The position numbers and the translations under genes were made by a program. Below the pieces are notes generated by a model, which saw only the letters and a list, made by a program, of their open reading frames with translations, was not told the DNA's origin and made no database searches. A stretch of 64,000 nt of DNA from Neotamlana sargassicola (GTDB lineage Bacteria > Bacteroidota > Bacteroidia > Flavobacteriales > Flavobacteriaceae): NCBI RefSeq assembly GCF_020523965.1, contig NZ_JAJAPX010000003.1, positions 124,001 through 188,000 on the forward strand. Direction: 5' to 3'. Of the stretch, positions 17,406 through 26,553 are shown in pieces (position 1 is the stretch's first letter; each line of letters opens with the position of its first letter).

Positions 17406-18302
17406 TTAAGAAATAATAGGTCGTAAATCTACTTCCACATTCATTTTATTGCGACCAGTACTATAAATTACGCCTTTTAAAGGAGGCACATCATAATAAT
17501 CTCGACCATGAGCAACAACTATGTGTTGGTTTTTAGGCATTTGGTCGTTTGTGGGGTCAAAATCTACCCAGCCAAAATTAGGAATATAAACAGAAAACCA
17601 AGCATGAGAAGCATCGCTACCAATTAGTTTTTCTTTACCTGGTGGCGGTAATGTTTCTATATAGCCACTAACATATCTTGCAGGTAAGCCCACAGATCTT
17701 ACACAAGCAATAGCAATTTGAGCAAAATCTTGACAAACACCTTTTTTCTTTTTAATTACATCTTGTATTGGAGTGGCTACGTTAGTTGCTGTTGTATTAA
17801 ACTCAAAATCTGTGAAAATACGATGCATTAGTTCGTATGTTGCTTCAAAAACAGATCTATTAGGTTTAAACGAAACCTCTGCATAAGCTTTAATTTCTGG
17901 AGTTATTTTTGCAATTAAAATAGATTCTAAAATAAATTGTTTTACTGAAATTAATTCTGGTGTTGTCTGCTTAAAATAGCTTAAACAATCTGTTAGCGTA
18001 ATTCCTTTTGCAGGAATATTTTCATCTATATTAGGTGCAGCAGTATAATCTCTTAATATTTTACTTGTGGCTGTAACTTTTAATTCTTTATGGTGTTTTT
18101 GAATTGAAAATCGCGTAATGTTATTTCCAAAAAAATCTAACTTATTACTAATTTCTGCGGGTGTAGGCGAAATTTCTAAACTATAATCTAATAATGTTTG
18201 TCCTAAAAAGTTTTTAGGTTTAAGTGTAGCCAAATTGTGGCAAAATGTAACACCATATTCGTAATTATAACTTGTAATATGTGATAATTGATATGTAGTC
18301 AT
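17406..18302 (-). CDS. Transglutaminase-like protein (Bact_transglu_N type)
   Basis: A 298-residue protein with an N-terminal beta domain typical of bacterial transglutaminases (residues 1-90, SYNYEYGVTFCHNLATLKPK) and a papain-like transglutaminase core. The catalytic triad can be placed as C190 (KKGVCQDFAQ), H233 (DASHAWFSVY) and D248 (WVDFDPTND). No signal peptide is seen, so it should be cytoplasmic. Members may act as peptidases or amide-bond transferases. It is the last gene of a tight three-gene operon with an ATP-grasp/Alpha-E protein (9 bp gap) and a second transglutaminase, which suggests formation or trimming of a peptide conjugate. Confidence 0.9.
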   Translation of the reverse strand: MTTYQLSHITSYNYEYGVTFCHNLATLKPKNFLGQTLLDYSLEISPTPAEISNKLDFFGNNITRFSIQKHHKELKVTATSKILRDYTAAPNIDENIPAKGITLTDCLSYFKQTTPELISVKQFILESILIAKITPEIKAYAEVSFKPNRSVFEATYELMHRIFTDFEFNTTATNVATPIQDVIKKKKGVCQDFAQIAIACVRSVGLPARYVSGYIETLPPPGKEKLIGSDASHAWFSVYIPNFGWVDFDPTNDQMPKNQHIVVAHGRDYYDVPPLKGVIYSTGRNKMNVEVDLRPIIS

Positions 18303-18311
18303 TATTATTAA

Positions 18312-20870
18312 TTATGGTAACGGAAAACTTTGTGTAACTAACTGCGTTTGTTGATAAGCGTGATTAAAATAGGTGTCGGAAATAGCAAGTGAAGTTTCGT
18401 GTAATAAATCACTAAGTTCTGCTAAAACAGCATCTAAATTCTCCCGAACAGATTCAGTATCATCTAATTCAATTAAACTTTTAACATTTAAATTTTTAAC
18501 AATATTATAGGCCTTATTAATTGTTTCTTTACAAGGTGTTGTTGTTTCCAGTTCGTTGTTTGGCAACCTATCTAAATCTTTTTTAATTCTTTTTATTTGG
18601 TAAGTTAACGACTTAGCATATTCTTTATCTAGTATAACTAAATTTATTACATTTTCTATGCTTAAATACGAGCGGTAACTGTAACGGTATATGTTTAAAC
18701 TTTCGTGGCTAGATAAAAAAGATTCTAATATTTCGTATTGTAAAAGCTCATCATAATTAGGTACTAATAATGAACGACATTTTGCTACATGCATCATGGC
18801 TTGTTCGGTTTGTAAGCCTATAAAATAGAGTAGTAGCCCCTGGTTTACTAATATGCTTTCTTCAATTAACCCCATAAAAGCAATTAAACGGGTAATTACT
18901 CTATCTAACAATTTGGTTAACGATATTATTGAGTAATTTTTTTCTTCTTTAAATTTTGCCCAAAGTTTTTTTATACTGTCGAACACTCTCCACATATCTT
19001 TAGACCATAAGCTTCTTAAAGAGTAGTATGAATTATTAAAGCTCGACATGGTTTGTGCAAAACTTCCAATTCTAGTTTCGTCTATAACTAAAGAAGCCAG
19101 TTCTTTTAATGGGTTTTTAAGTTTTTCTTCTGAATTGTCTCCAGAAAACCCAGGAAATGTAGAGGTTATATTAGTTACAGATTTGTATAGTAGTATTAAG
19201 CTTTCAGAATCTGTTGCTGAAGCATCATAATGCTGTTGATTCATTCGATTCAAAACCATACGCAAATACCTGGCAGTAACTAAAGCTCTGCCTAAATAGC
19301 GCCCAGACCAAAATAAGTTTTCGGCTGTATTACTAGGTAAATTATTAATATCTGCAATATCAATTCTACAAGAATTATCCCAAGAATAACTTTGGTAGTT
19401 TGTTTCTTGCTTATCTGTAACTACCCAAAAGTCCTTACTTATTCCGCCGCGTCTGTTCGATACAAATAAAGTTTCTCGTTCTGCAGCAACTCTTACCAAG
19501 CCACCAGGCATCACTTTATATTTGTTTTTGTTTGCTATAGAAAAAATGCGACACATTACTTTACGAGGCTCTAATGCTCCGTTAATGAAATTGGGAGCTG
19601 TAGAAAACGAAATTTTTGCTTGTGCTACAAATTTATAGGGCGCTGCTAAAATTTCTTCTCGCAGTTTTGTTAACTCTTTTTCGTTTAAAAACTCGCAAAA
19701 GAAAATATTTTCTCGGTTCGATCGGTCAATGCGTTTTACAACAAGTTCGTTTAAATTGCTTAATACATAATTAAGTTCTTTTTTTTGCCCACACCACCAA
19801 GAAGCAATTTGGGGCAAAATTAAGTCTTCATCAAAAAAGTAGTTACAAATTTGATTCATAAAAGGAATCAGACCTGAGTTTTCTATAACACCGCTTCCTA
19901 TAGGGTTTACTATAGCAACTTGTTTGTTTCTAATAATATCTAATAAACCAGCTACTCCTAAATATGAATCTTCTCTTAATTCTAATGGATCTAGAAAAAC
20001 ATCATCAACACGTTTTAAAATAACATCTATTTGCCTTAATTCTTTTAAGGTTTTCATCCAAAGTTTACCATTTCTAACTACTAAATCATTTCCTGTAACC
20101 AATGGATAACCTAGAAAAGATGCCATATAAGCATGTTCAAAATAGGTTTCGTTTAAAGGGCCTGGTGTTAAAATAACAATATTAGGATTGGCTTTGTTTT
20201 GTGGAGCACAGTTAATTAGCATTTGGTTAAATTCGTAAAAGAATTTAGACGATTGCTTAACATTGATGTTTTTAAAAGCTTCAGGAAAAATGCGACTAAG
20301 TGAGTAGCGGTTTTCTAGAGCGTAACCCATCCCAGATGGGGCTTGAGTTCTATCGTTTACAACCCACATACGGCCATCTGGCCCTCTAGAAACATCGGTA
20401 GCGTGTATTAGCAAATGTTTTTCGGTGTTATAAAACACTTTATCGCATTGCCTTAAAAATCCCCTATGTGCATAAACTATTTCTTGTGGTAAAATACCAT
20501 TTTTTATTAGTTCTTGCTCACCATAAATATCTTTTAAAATTAAGTTTAAAAGCTCCGATCTTTGGGTTATCCCTTTTTCTATATTTGTCCATTCGGTTTC
20601 ATGTATTAAAAAGGGCACCACATTTAAATCCCAAGCGCGCTGAATTCCTTTTGGGTCGTTATAAACGTTATAAGTAACACCATTTTCTTCCATTAGCCAA
20701 TTAATCTCCTTTTGCTTGTTTGAAAGGTTTTTAAAACCAATTTCAGATAAGTTAGCGAGTAATTTTTGCCAATTAGAATTAATGGACATATTAGATTTTA
20801 AAACTTCGTCATAACTCCTAAAATCTGAAAAATAATTTTGAAATAAAGTGCTATTAGGGTTGGTTGGCAT
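18312..20870 (-). CDS. Circularly permuted ATP-grasp ligase fused to an Alpha-E domain
   Basis: A 852-residue fusion. The N-terminal half (about residues 20-500) is a circularly permuted ATP-grasp domain, recognised by YAHRGFLRQCDKVFYN, LLIHATDVSRGPDGRMWVV, NDRTQAPSGMGYALENRYSL and PGGLVRVAAERETLF. The C-terminal part (about 525-840) is an all-helical Alpha-E domain beginning with SNTAENLFWSGRYLGRALVT. In many bacteria these are separate genes (COG2308 and COG2307). ATP-grasp enzymes of this group are predicted to form peptide or amide bonds; the natural substrate is unknown. It lies between two transglutaminase genes with gaps of 3 and 9 bp, so the three products very likely work in one pathway. 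Confidence 0.9.
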   Translation of the reverse strand: MPTNPNSTLFQNYFSDFRSYDEVLKSNMSINSNWQKLLANLSEIGFKNLSNKQKEINWLMEENGVTYNVYNDPKGIQRAWDLNVVPFLIHETEWTNIEKGITQRSELLNLILKDIYGEQELIKNGILPQEIVYAHRGFLRQCDKVFYNTEKHLLIHATDVSRGPDGRMWVVNDRTQAPSGMGYALENRYSLSRIFPEAFKNINVKQSSKFFYEFNQMLINCAPQNKANPNIVILTPGPLNETYFEHAYMASFLGYPLVTGNDLVVRNGKLWMKTLKELRQIDVILKRVDDVFLDPLELREDSYLGVAGLLDIIRNKQVAIVNPIGSGVIENSGLIPFMNQICNYFFDEDLILPQIASWWCGQKKELNYVLSNLNELVVKRIDRSNRENIFFCEFLNEKELTKLREEILAAPYKFVAQAKISFSTAPNFINGALEPRKVMCRIFSIANKNKYKVMPGGLVRVAAERETLFVSNRRGGISKDFWVVTDKQETNYQSYSWDNSCRIDIADINNLPSNTAENLFWSGRYLGRALVTARYLRMVLNRMNQQHYDASATDSESLILLYKSVTNITSTFPGFSGDNSEEKLKNPLKELASLVIDETRIGSFAQTMSSFNNSYYSLRSLWSKDMWRVFDSIKKLWAKFKEEKNYSIISLTKLLDRVITRLIAFMGLIEESILVNQGLLLYFIGLQTEQAMMHVAKCRSLLVPNYDELLQYEILESFLSSHESLNIYRYSYRSYLSIENVINLVILDKEYAKSLTYQIKRIKKDLDRLPNNELETTTPCKETINKAYNIVKNLNVKSLIELDDTESVRENLDAVLAELSDLLHETSLAISDTYFNHAYQQTQLVTQSFPLP

Positions 20871-20873
20871 TAT

Positions 20874-23800
20874 TTATTTTCTTCTTAAATCTAAAGTATT
20901 AGGAAATTCTGAATTGAACTCAATTTCTCTAATGTTGAAATTATTTTTGGATGTTGAATTGTTTTGAAATTTTTCAATTTCTTTTTGGTCTACAACATAC
21001 CTTTTGGGTTTAAAAACTTCGCCTTGAGCTTGCCCAATTTCCCAAAAACGATTGATACGTCTTGATTCTGCTTCGTAACTGTTTACAGGATAAGTGTCGT
21101 ACGAACGTCCACCAGGATGCGAAACAAAATAAGTAAAGCCTCCTAAAGACTGGTTGTTCCATGTGTCTACAACATCAAAAACAAGTGGTGTATCTACGCC
21201 AATTGTTGGGTGAAGTGCAGAATAAGGATTCCAAGCTTTATACCTAATTCCTGAAACGTATTCGCCTTTTATTTTGGTTTTTTTCAAAGGTATTTTAATA
21301 CCGTTGCAAGTTACGTTATATCTTTCACTTATAAAATTAGATACTTTTATTTGTACACGCTCTGTTGAAGAGTCTACGTAACGCGATGTACCTGCACCAC
21401 TCATTTCTTCACCTAAAACATGCCAAGGCTCTATTGCTGCTCGAAGCTCTAAATGAATGTCTCCAACTGTTTTTAAGCCAAGTAACGGGAAGCGGAACTC
21501 AAAAAACGGATTAAACCATTCGGTTTTAAATTCATATCCTGCTTGGTTTAATTGTTCAACAATGGTATTTATATCGTCTCGAACAAAATGTTCAATTAAA
21601 AACTTATCGTGTAATTCTGTGCCCCAACGAATTAATTTATGTTCGTATGGTTTTTTCCAGAACCATGCAACAAGGGTTCTTACTAATAAGTTCTGCATTA
21701 AACTCATTTGGGCGTGCGGAGGCATATCGAAAGCGCGAAGTTCCAATATTCCTAATCTACCAGATGAAGAGTCGGGTGAGTATAATTTGTCTATACAAAA
21801 CTCGGCACGGTGTGTGTTTCCGGTTAAGTCGGTTAGTAAATGACGAAAAAGTCTGTCGGTTAACCAAAATGGAACATCGCCATCTTTTGGAATGTTTTCG
21901 AACGCTATTTCTAGTTCGTATAAGTTCTCTAAACGGCCTTCATCTACACGAGGTGCTTGACTGGTAGGACCAATAAAAGCGCCAGAAAATAAATATGATA
22001 AACCTGGATGATGCTGCCAAAACGTTAGTAAACTACGCAATAAACTTGGTTTACGAAGTAAAGGACTATCTGCCGGCGACACACCTCCTAAAGTAACATG
22101 ATTTCCGCCACCTGTTCCGGTGTGTTTACCATCCACCATATATTTTATCGTGCCTAAACGCGATTGTTTTGCGTTTTCGTAAAGTTTTAAAGTGGTGTTA
22201 GCAAGTTCGCTCCAATTTTTAGCTGGGTGTACATTTACCTCAATAACTCCAGGGTCTGGGGTTATTTTTAAGGATTCCAATCGGTTGTCTTTTGGTGCGC
22301 TGTAGCCCTCTAAAATTACAGGAATTTTAAGTTCGGCCGAAGTTGCTTCAATTGAAGCGATAAGATTTAAAAATACTTCAGCAGATTCTGTTGGAGGTAA
22401 AAATAAGTGTAATTTGCCGTCTCTTATTTCAGCACAAAGCGCTGTTCTAATAAAAAATTCGTTATCGTATTGTTTTAATTGATTTTTTAAAAATTTATCA
22501 CGACGAATTAATACCGATGAAAAATATTGTGGTAATTCTTTTTGTTTAGAAAACTGATCTGGAATTAAAACAGGGAATTCTTGCTGATTGGCTTTTCTAA
22601 TTAAAGAATCTAAAGGTAATCTTAAACCAATAGGTGAATTTCCTGGTATTAAGAATAAATGATTTCTTCTAAAGGTCCATTCGCAGGTAAACCATTTATC
22701 TTTATAATTGTTAATTGGCACAACATAACCTACTGGTTTTGATGTTCCATCTTTTAAAAGTTTTTGTAGTTTATCTTTAACCAACATATTACCATTTTCC
22801 TTTGTAGGATCGATGTCTATTGGCATTTTACCTTCTTCCCACATAAAATAGAAACTATCTTCATAAGTTGGAAGAATTGTGTTTTTAGTAATGCCTAAGT
22901 ATGTGGTTAGGGTTTCTAAAAATAATTTGTCGGCATGTTCAGGTAATTGGTTGTTTTCGGCAAAAACAGAAAATAGCGCTTTATTTCTATTTCGCCACAT
23001 AGATTTACCGTCTTTACGCCAACATAATTCAATGCTCCATCTGGGTATAGGTTCTCCTGGATACCATTTGCCTTGAGCTTGATGTACAATACCGTTACTA
23101 CTAAATTCGTCGTAAAGTTTGTTGGCTAATTTTTTTGCTAATTCTCGTTTGTGTGGTCCGTCTGCTTCGGTGTTCCATTGGGCAGATTCCATATCGTCAA
23201 TAGATATAAAAGTTGGTTCGCCACCCATGGTTAACCTTACATCTCCTTTTTCTAATTCTTTATCTACTTTAAAACCTAACTCGTAAATGGCTTTCCATTG
23301 GTCGTCGGTATAAGGTTTTGTAACTCGCGGCGATTCAAAAATACGTTTCACCGAATTTTCAAATTCAAATTCGGTTTCACAAACATCTGTCATTCCTGTT
23401 ACGGGAGCAGCGCTTTCAAACGAAGGTGTACAAGCTAAAGGTATATGGCCTTCGCCGGCTAAAAGCCCTGAAGTAGAATCGAAGCCAATCCAACCAGCTC
23501 CAGGAACATAAACTTCTGTCCAGGCGTGTAGGTCTGTAAAATCTTGTTCTGGGCCAGAAGGACCATCAAGTGATTTTTCATCTGGCGCGAGCTGAACGAT
23601 GTAACCAGAAACAAATCGGGCTCCAAAACCTAAATGGCGAAGCGCTTGAACAAACAACCAAGCATAATCTCTACAAGAGCCACTTTTTTTTGTTAATGTT
23701 TCTTCACAGCTTTGAACACCAGGATCTAGCCTAATGTTATATTTTAGGTATTCATAAATCTTTTTATTTAGGTCTATTAAAAAATAAATTGTTTTACGAG

Positions 23801-24212
23801 GTGAAGTATCAACAGTTTTTAAAAAATCTTTAAGTAACTCACCTTTTTCTGTAACTTCTAAATAAGGCAGTAATTCTTTTTTTGTGGTTTCAGCGTATTC
23901 AAAAGGGTATTCTTCGGCATAGTCTTCAACAAAAAAATCAAACGGATTAATAGTTTTTAAATCAGCAATTATTTCTACATCAACCGAAAGCTCTTTGGTT
24001 TTTTCAGGAAATGTTAATCGGGCTAAATAATTTCCAAAAGGATCTTGTTGCCAATTAAAAAAATGCTTTTCTGGCTTTATTTTAATGGAATAAGACTCTA
24101 TTGGAGTTCTGCTGTGTGGTGCAGGTCGTAGTCGAAAAACATGAGGAGATAGAGAAACCGAACGGTCGTATTTGTAAACAGTTTTATGTGAAATAACAAC
24201 TTTTAACGCCAT
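20874..24212 (-). CDS. Transglutaminase-DUF2126 fusion protein
   Basis: A 1112-residue protein, first gene of the operon. Residues 1-290 are a bacterial transglutaminase with N-terminal beta domain and the triad C180 (SGSCRDYAW), H229 (DLHAWTEVY) and D245 (WIGFDSTSG). The rest is a DUF2126 (COG4196) region, with the markers LTMGGEPTFISIDD, GKWYPGEPIPRW, GKHTGTGGGNHVTLGG, LLTFWQHHPGLSYLFSG and VSHPGGRSYDTYPVNSYEAE. No signal peptide is present. In comparative genomics this family travels with ATP-grasp, Alpha-E and transglutaminase genes and is thought to act on peptides or proteins. The chemistry of DUF2126 is not established. Confidence 0.9.
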   Translation of the reverse strand: MALKVVISHKTVYKYDRSVSLSPHVFRLRPAPHSRTPIESYSIKIKPEKHFFNWQQDPFGNYLARLTFPEKTKELSVDVEIIADLKTINPFDFFVEDYAEEYPFEYAETTKKELLPYLEVTEKGELLKDFLKTVDTSPRKTIYFLIDLNKKIYEYLKYNIRLDPGVQSCEETLTKKSGSCRDYAWLFVQALRHLGFGARFVSGYIVQLAPDEKSLDGPSGPEQDFTDLHAWTEVYVPGAGWIGFDSTSGLLAGEGHIPLACTPSFESAAPVTGMTDVCETEFEFENSVKRIFESPRVTKPYTDDQWKAIYELGFKVDKELEKGDVRLTMGGEPTFISIDDMESAQWNTEADGPHKRELAKKLANKLYDEFSSNGIVHQAQGKWYPGEPIPRWSIELCWRKDGKSMWRNRNKALFSVFAENNQLPEHADKLFLETLTTYLGITKNTILPTYEDSFYFMWEEGKMPIDIDPTKENGNMLVKDKLQKLLKDGTSKPVGYVVPINNYKDKWFTCEWTFRRNHLFLIPGNSPIGLRLPLDSLIRKANQQEFPVLIPDQFSKQKELPQYFSSVLIRRDKFLKNQLKQYDNEFFIRTALCAEIRDGKLHLFLPPTESAEVFLNLIASIEATSAELKIPVILEGYSAPKDNRLESLKITPDPGVIEVNVHPAKNWSELANTTLKLYENAKQSRLGTIKYMVDGKHTGTGGGNHVTLGGVSPADSPLLRKPSLLRSLLTFWQHHPGLSYLFSGAFIGPTSQAPRVDEGRLENLYELEIAFENIPKDGDVPFWLTDRLFRHLLTDLTGNTHRAEFCIDKLYSPDSSSGRLGILELRAFDMPPHAQMSLMQNLLVRTLVAWFWKKPYEHKLIRWGTELHDKFLIEHFVRDDINTIVEQLNQAGYEFKTEWFNPFFEFRFPLLGLKTVGDIHLELRAAIEPWHVLGEEMSGAGTSRYVDSSTERVQIKVSNFISERYNVTCNGIKIPLKKTKIKGEYVSGIRYKAWNPYSALHPTIGVDTPLVFDVVDTWNNQSLGGFTYFVSHPGGRSYDTYPVNSYEAESRRINRFWEIGQAQGEVFKPKRYVVDQKEIEKFQNNSTSKNNFNIREIEFNSEFPNTLDLRRK

Positions 24213-24350
24213 AGAAATAAGTTTTGTTAATTAACTACAAATTAAACATTTTTAAGCACGAAGCCGACGAATCTAACTTTAAATAAACTTAAAATTAAAT
24301 TATTATTAAAATGGTATTTTTAAACTGTAAATTTTGATAAATTGATAAAT

Positions 24351-25355
24351 CTATCTGTTGAATCTTCCTGAAATATTACCTTCTAAAATAGCGGTTACTT
24401 CATCTACGGTAGCATAATTAACATCGCCTTCGTAGGTATGTTTTAAAGCACAAGCTGCACTGGCGAATTCCATGGCTTTACCATCATTATATTTTTGTAA
24501 GCCATAAATTAATCCAGCAGCAAAAGCATCACCTGTTCCAATTCTATCAATAATATGTGTAATATCTAAATCTGTAGTTTCATGAAATTCTATACCATTC
24601 CACATTCTGGCTCTAATTTTATGCCATGAAGCATTTATTGCGGTTCTAATTTTATCGAAAACTTTTTCAATGTTTGGGAATTTTTCCATTAAAAGTTTAC
24701 TAGCTTCAATAAACTCATCGTTAGAGTAGCCATATTTAGTACCTAAAATTTCGTTTATTTCATTAATTCCTCCAATAAAAATTGTTGAATATGATACGAG
24801 GTCGGTTAATACTTCTTTTGGTTCTTTACCATATTTCCATAGGCCACTGCGGTAAGTAGGATCTGTAGAAACAGGTATCCCTAATTTTTTAGCTATTACT
24901 AAACCTGCTTTTAAAGTATCGTAGGCACCTTGCGATAGTGCAGGCGTTATACCTGTCCAGTGAAACCATTTTGCTTTGGGTAATAACTTTTCCCAATCAA
25001 CCATATCAGGTTTTATTTCAGAAAAGGAAGAGTGCGACCTGTTGTATGAAATAGAGCTAGGACGCATCACAGCACCTACCTCTAAAAAGTAAACACCTAA
25101 CGGTCTTGGAGATCGAACTATTGCCGATGTACTAACACCAAATTTTTGAATGTATGATAGAGCAGTATCTCCAACAAAATCATTAGAAACACAACTAATA
25201 TGTTTAACAGGTTCACCAAAATTAGCGATAGAAAGACCAACATTTACTTCGGTACCGCCAAAATAAAATTCTAATAAATTCGCTTGCTTAAATTTTTTGT
25301 TTCCCTCAGGAGATAACCTCATTAATACCTCTCCAAAAGTGATTATTTTTTTCAT
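24351..25355 (-). CDS. kdgK: PfkB-family sugar kinase, probably 2-keto-3-deoxygluconate kinase
   Basis: A 334-residue ribokinase/PfkB-fold enzyme, length usual for KDG kinases, which phosphorylate 2-keto-3-deoxygluconate in Entner-Doudoroff or uronate (alginate, pectin) breakdown. The N-terminal substrate motif is YFGGTEVNVGLSIANFG and the C-terminal anion-hole motif is IGTGDAFAAGL with the catalytic base D276. The specificity call rests on overall resemblance (LGVYFLEVGAVMRPS, DPTYRSGLW) and not on context, because no KDPG aldolase or uronate gene is near. It probably shares a transcript with guaC, 29 bp upstream. Confidence 0.78.
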   Translation of the reverse strand: MKKIITFGEVLMRLSPEGNKKFKQANLLEFYFGGTEVNVGLSIANFGEPVKHISCVSNDFVGDTALSYIQKFGVSTSAIVRSPRPLGVYFLEVGAVMRPSSISYNRSHSSFSEIKPDMVDWEKLLPKAKWFHWTGITPALSQGAYDTLKAGLVIAKKLGIPVSTDPTYRSGLWKYGKEPKEVLTDLVSYSTIFIGGINEINEILGTKYGYSNDEFIEASKLLMEKFPNIEKVFDKIRTAINASWHKIRARMWNGIEFHETTDLDITHIIDRIGTGDAFAAGLIYGLQKYNDGKAMEFASAACALKHTYEGDVNYATVDEVTAILEGNISGRFNR

Positions 25356-25384
25356 GTGTTAGTCGTTTTATACTAAGTTAAAAC

Positions 25385-26425
25385 TTATTTTGAATAAATT
25401 TTGTTTTCTTGTTCGTTAACTCTAATAAAAGTTGTTCGTTTAGTTAATTCTTTAAGTCTAGAAGCCCCAACATAGGTGCAGGTGCTTCTAATGCCTCCTA
25501 AAATATCTTGCAAAGTATGTTCTACGGCACCTTTATAAAGTACTTCTACTGTTTTGCCTTCGCTAGCTCTATATTCGGCAACACCACCAACGTGTTTTTC
25601 CATGGCAGTTGAAGAGCTCATGCCATAAAACTGTTTATATGTTTTTCCGTTTTTCTCTATTATTTTTCCACCGCTTTCATCATGTCCTGCAAGCATACCT
25701 CCAAGCATAACAAAATCTGCGCCCGCACCAAATGCTTTTGCAATGTCACCAGGAGTTGTACAACCGCCATCGCTAATTATTTGTCCGCCCAAGCCATGTG
25801 CAGCATCGGCACATTCAATAATTGCAGATAATTGCGGATATCCAACACCTGTTTTTACACGAGTGGTGCAAACCGATCCTGGACCAATACCAACTTTTAT
25901 TATATCTGCACCGCAAAGTAATAGTTCTTCTACCATTTCGCCAGTAACCACATTGCCAGCAATAATTACTTTTTCTGGGTAAAGTTCACGAGTTTGTTTT
26001 ACAAAGTTTGCAAAATGCTCGGAGTAACCATTAGCAACATCAATACAAATAAATTTAATATTAGGGTTTTGTTGAATAATTTTAGAAAGTTTTTCGGAAT
26101 CACTTTCACCAATTCCTGTACTAACCGCAATAAAATCGCTCGTTTCATTGGTTAAGGTAGATGCAAAATTGCGCCAATCGTTTAGGTTATAATGTTTATG
26201 AATGGCGGTAAATAGCTTTTTTTCAGATAGAGCTTTTGCCATTTCAAAAGTGCCAACAGTATCCATGTTTGCTGCAATTATAGGAATACCTGTCCATGTT
26301 TCTGGGCTATGTAAAAACTTAAACTGGCGTTCTAAACTTACTTCCGATCGGCTTTTTAAAGTAGACCTTTTAGGACGAAACATAACATCTTTAAAGCCTA
26401 ATTTTATATCGTATTCTATGCGCAT
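25385..26425 (-). CDS. guaC: GMP reductase
   Basis: A 346-residue TIM-barrel enzyme that converts GMP to IMP with NADPH, releasing ammonia in purine salvage. The length equals the E. coli enzyme (347). The catalytic cysteine is C186 in [35 protein letters not shown] and [10 protein letters not shown] form the phosphate site. No CBS domains are inserted, which separates it from IMP dehydrogenase. The start is the ATG at 26425. The sugar kinase gene follows in the same direction. Confidence 0.92.
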   Translation of the reverse strand: MRIEYDIKLGFKDVMFRPKRSTLKSRSEVSLERQFKFLHSPETWTGIPIIAANMDTVGTFEMAKALSEKKLFTAIHKHYNLNDWRNFASTLTNETSDFIAVSTGIGESDSEKLSKIIQQNPNIKFICIDVANGYSEHFANFVKQTRELYPEKVIIAGNVVTGEMVEELLLCGADIIKVGIGPGSVCTTRVKTGVGYPQLSAIIECADAAHGLGGQIISDGGCTTPGDIAKAFGAGADFVMLGGMLAGHDESGGKIIEKNGKTYKQFYGMSSSTAMEKHVGGVAEYRASEGKTVEVLYKGAVEHTLQDILGGIRSTCTYVGASRLKELTKRTTFIRVNEQENKIYSK

Positions 26426-26553
26426 AAAAATGATTGAAAATCTAATTTGAAGATTATGAAATTTGAAAAATCTGGCTTAAAAATAATCAAATTAAACCAA
26501 TACTTTTGATAATTATAAATTTTATGGATAAGTTTGTTTAAATGTGAATTTTA

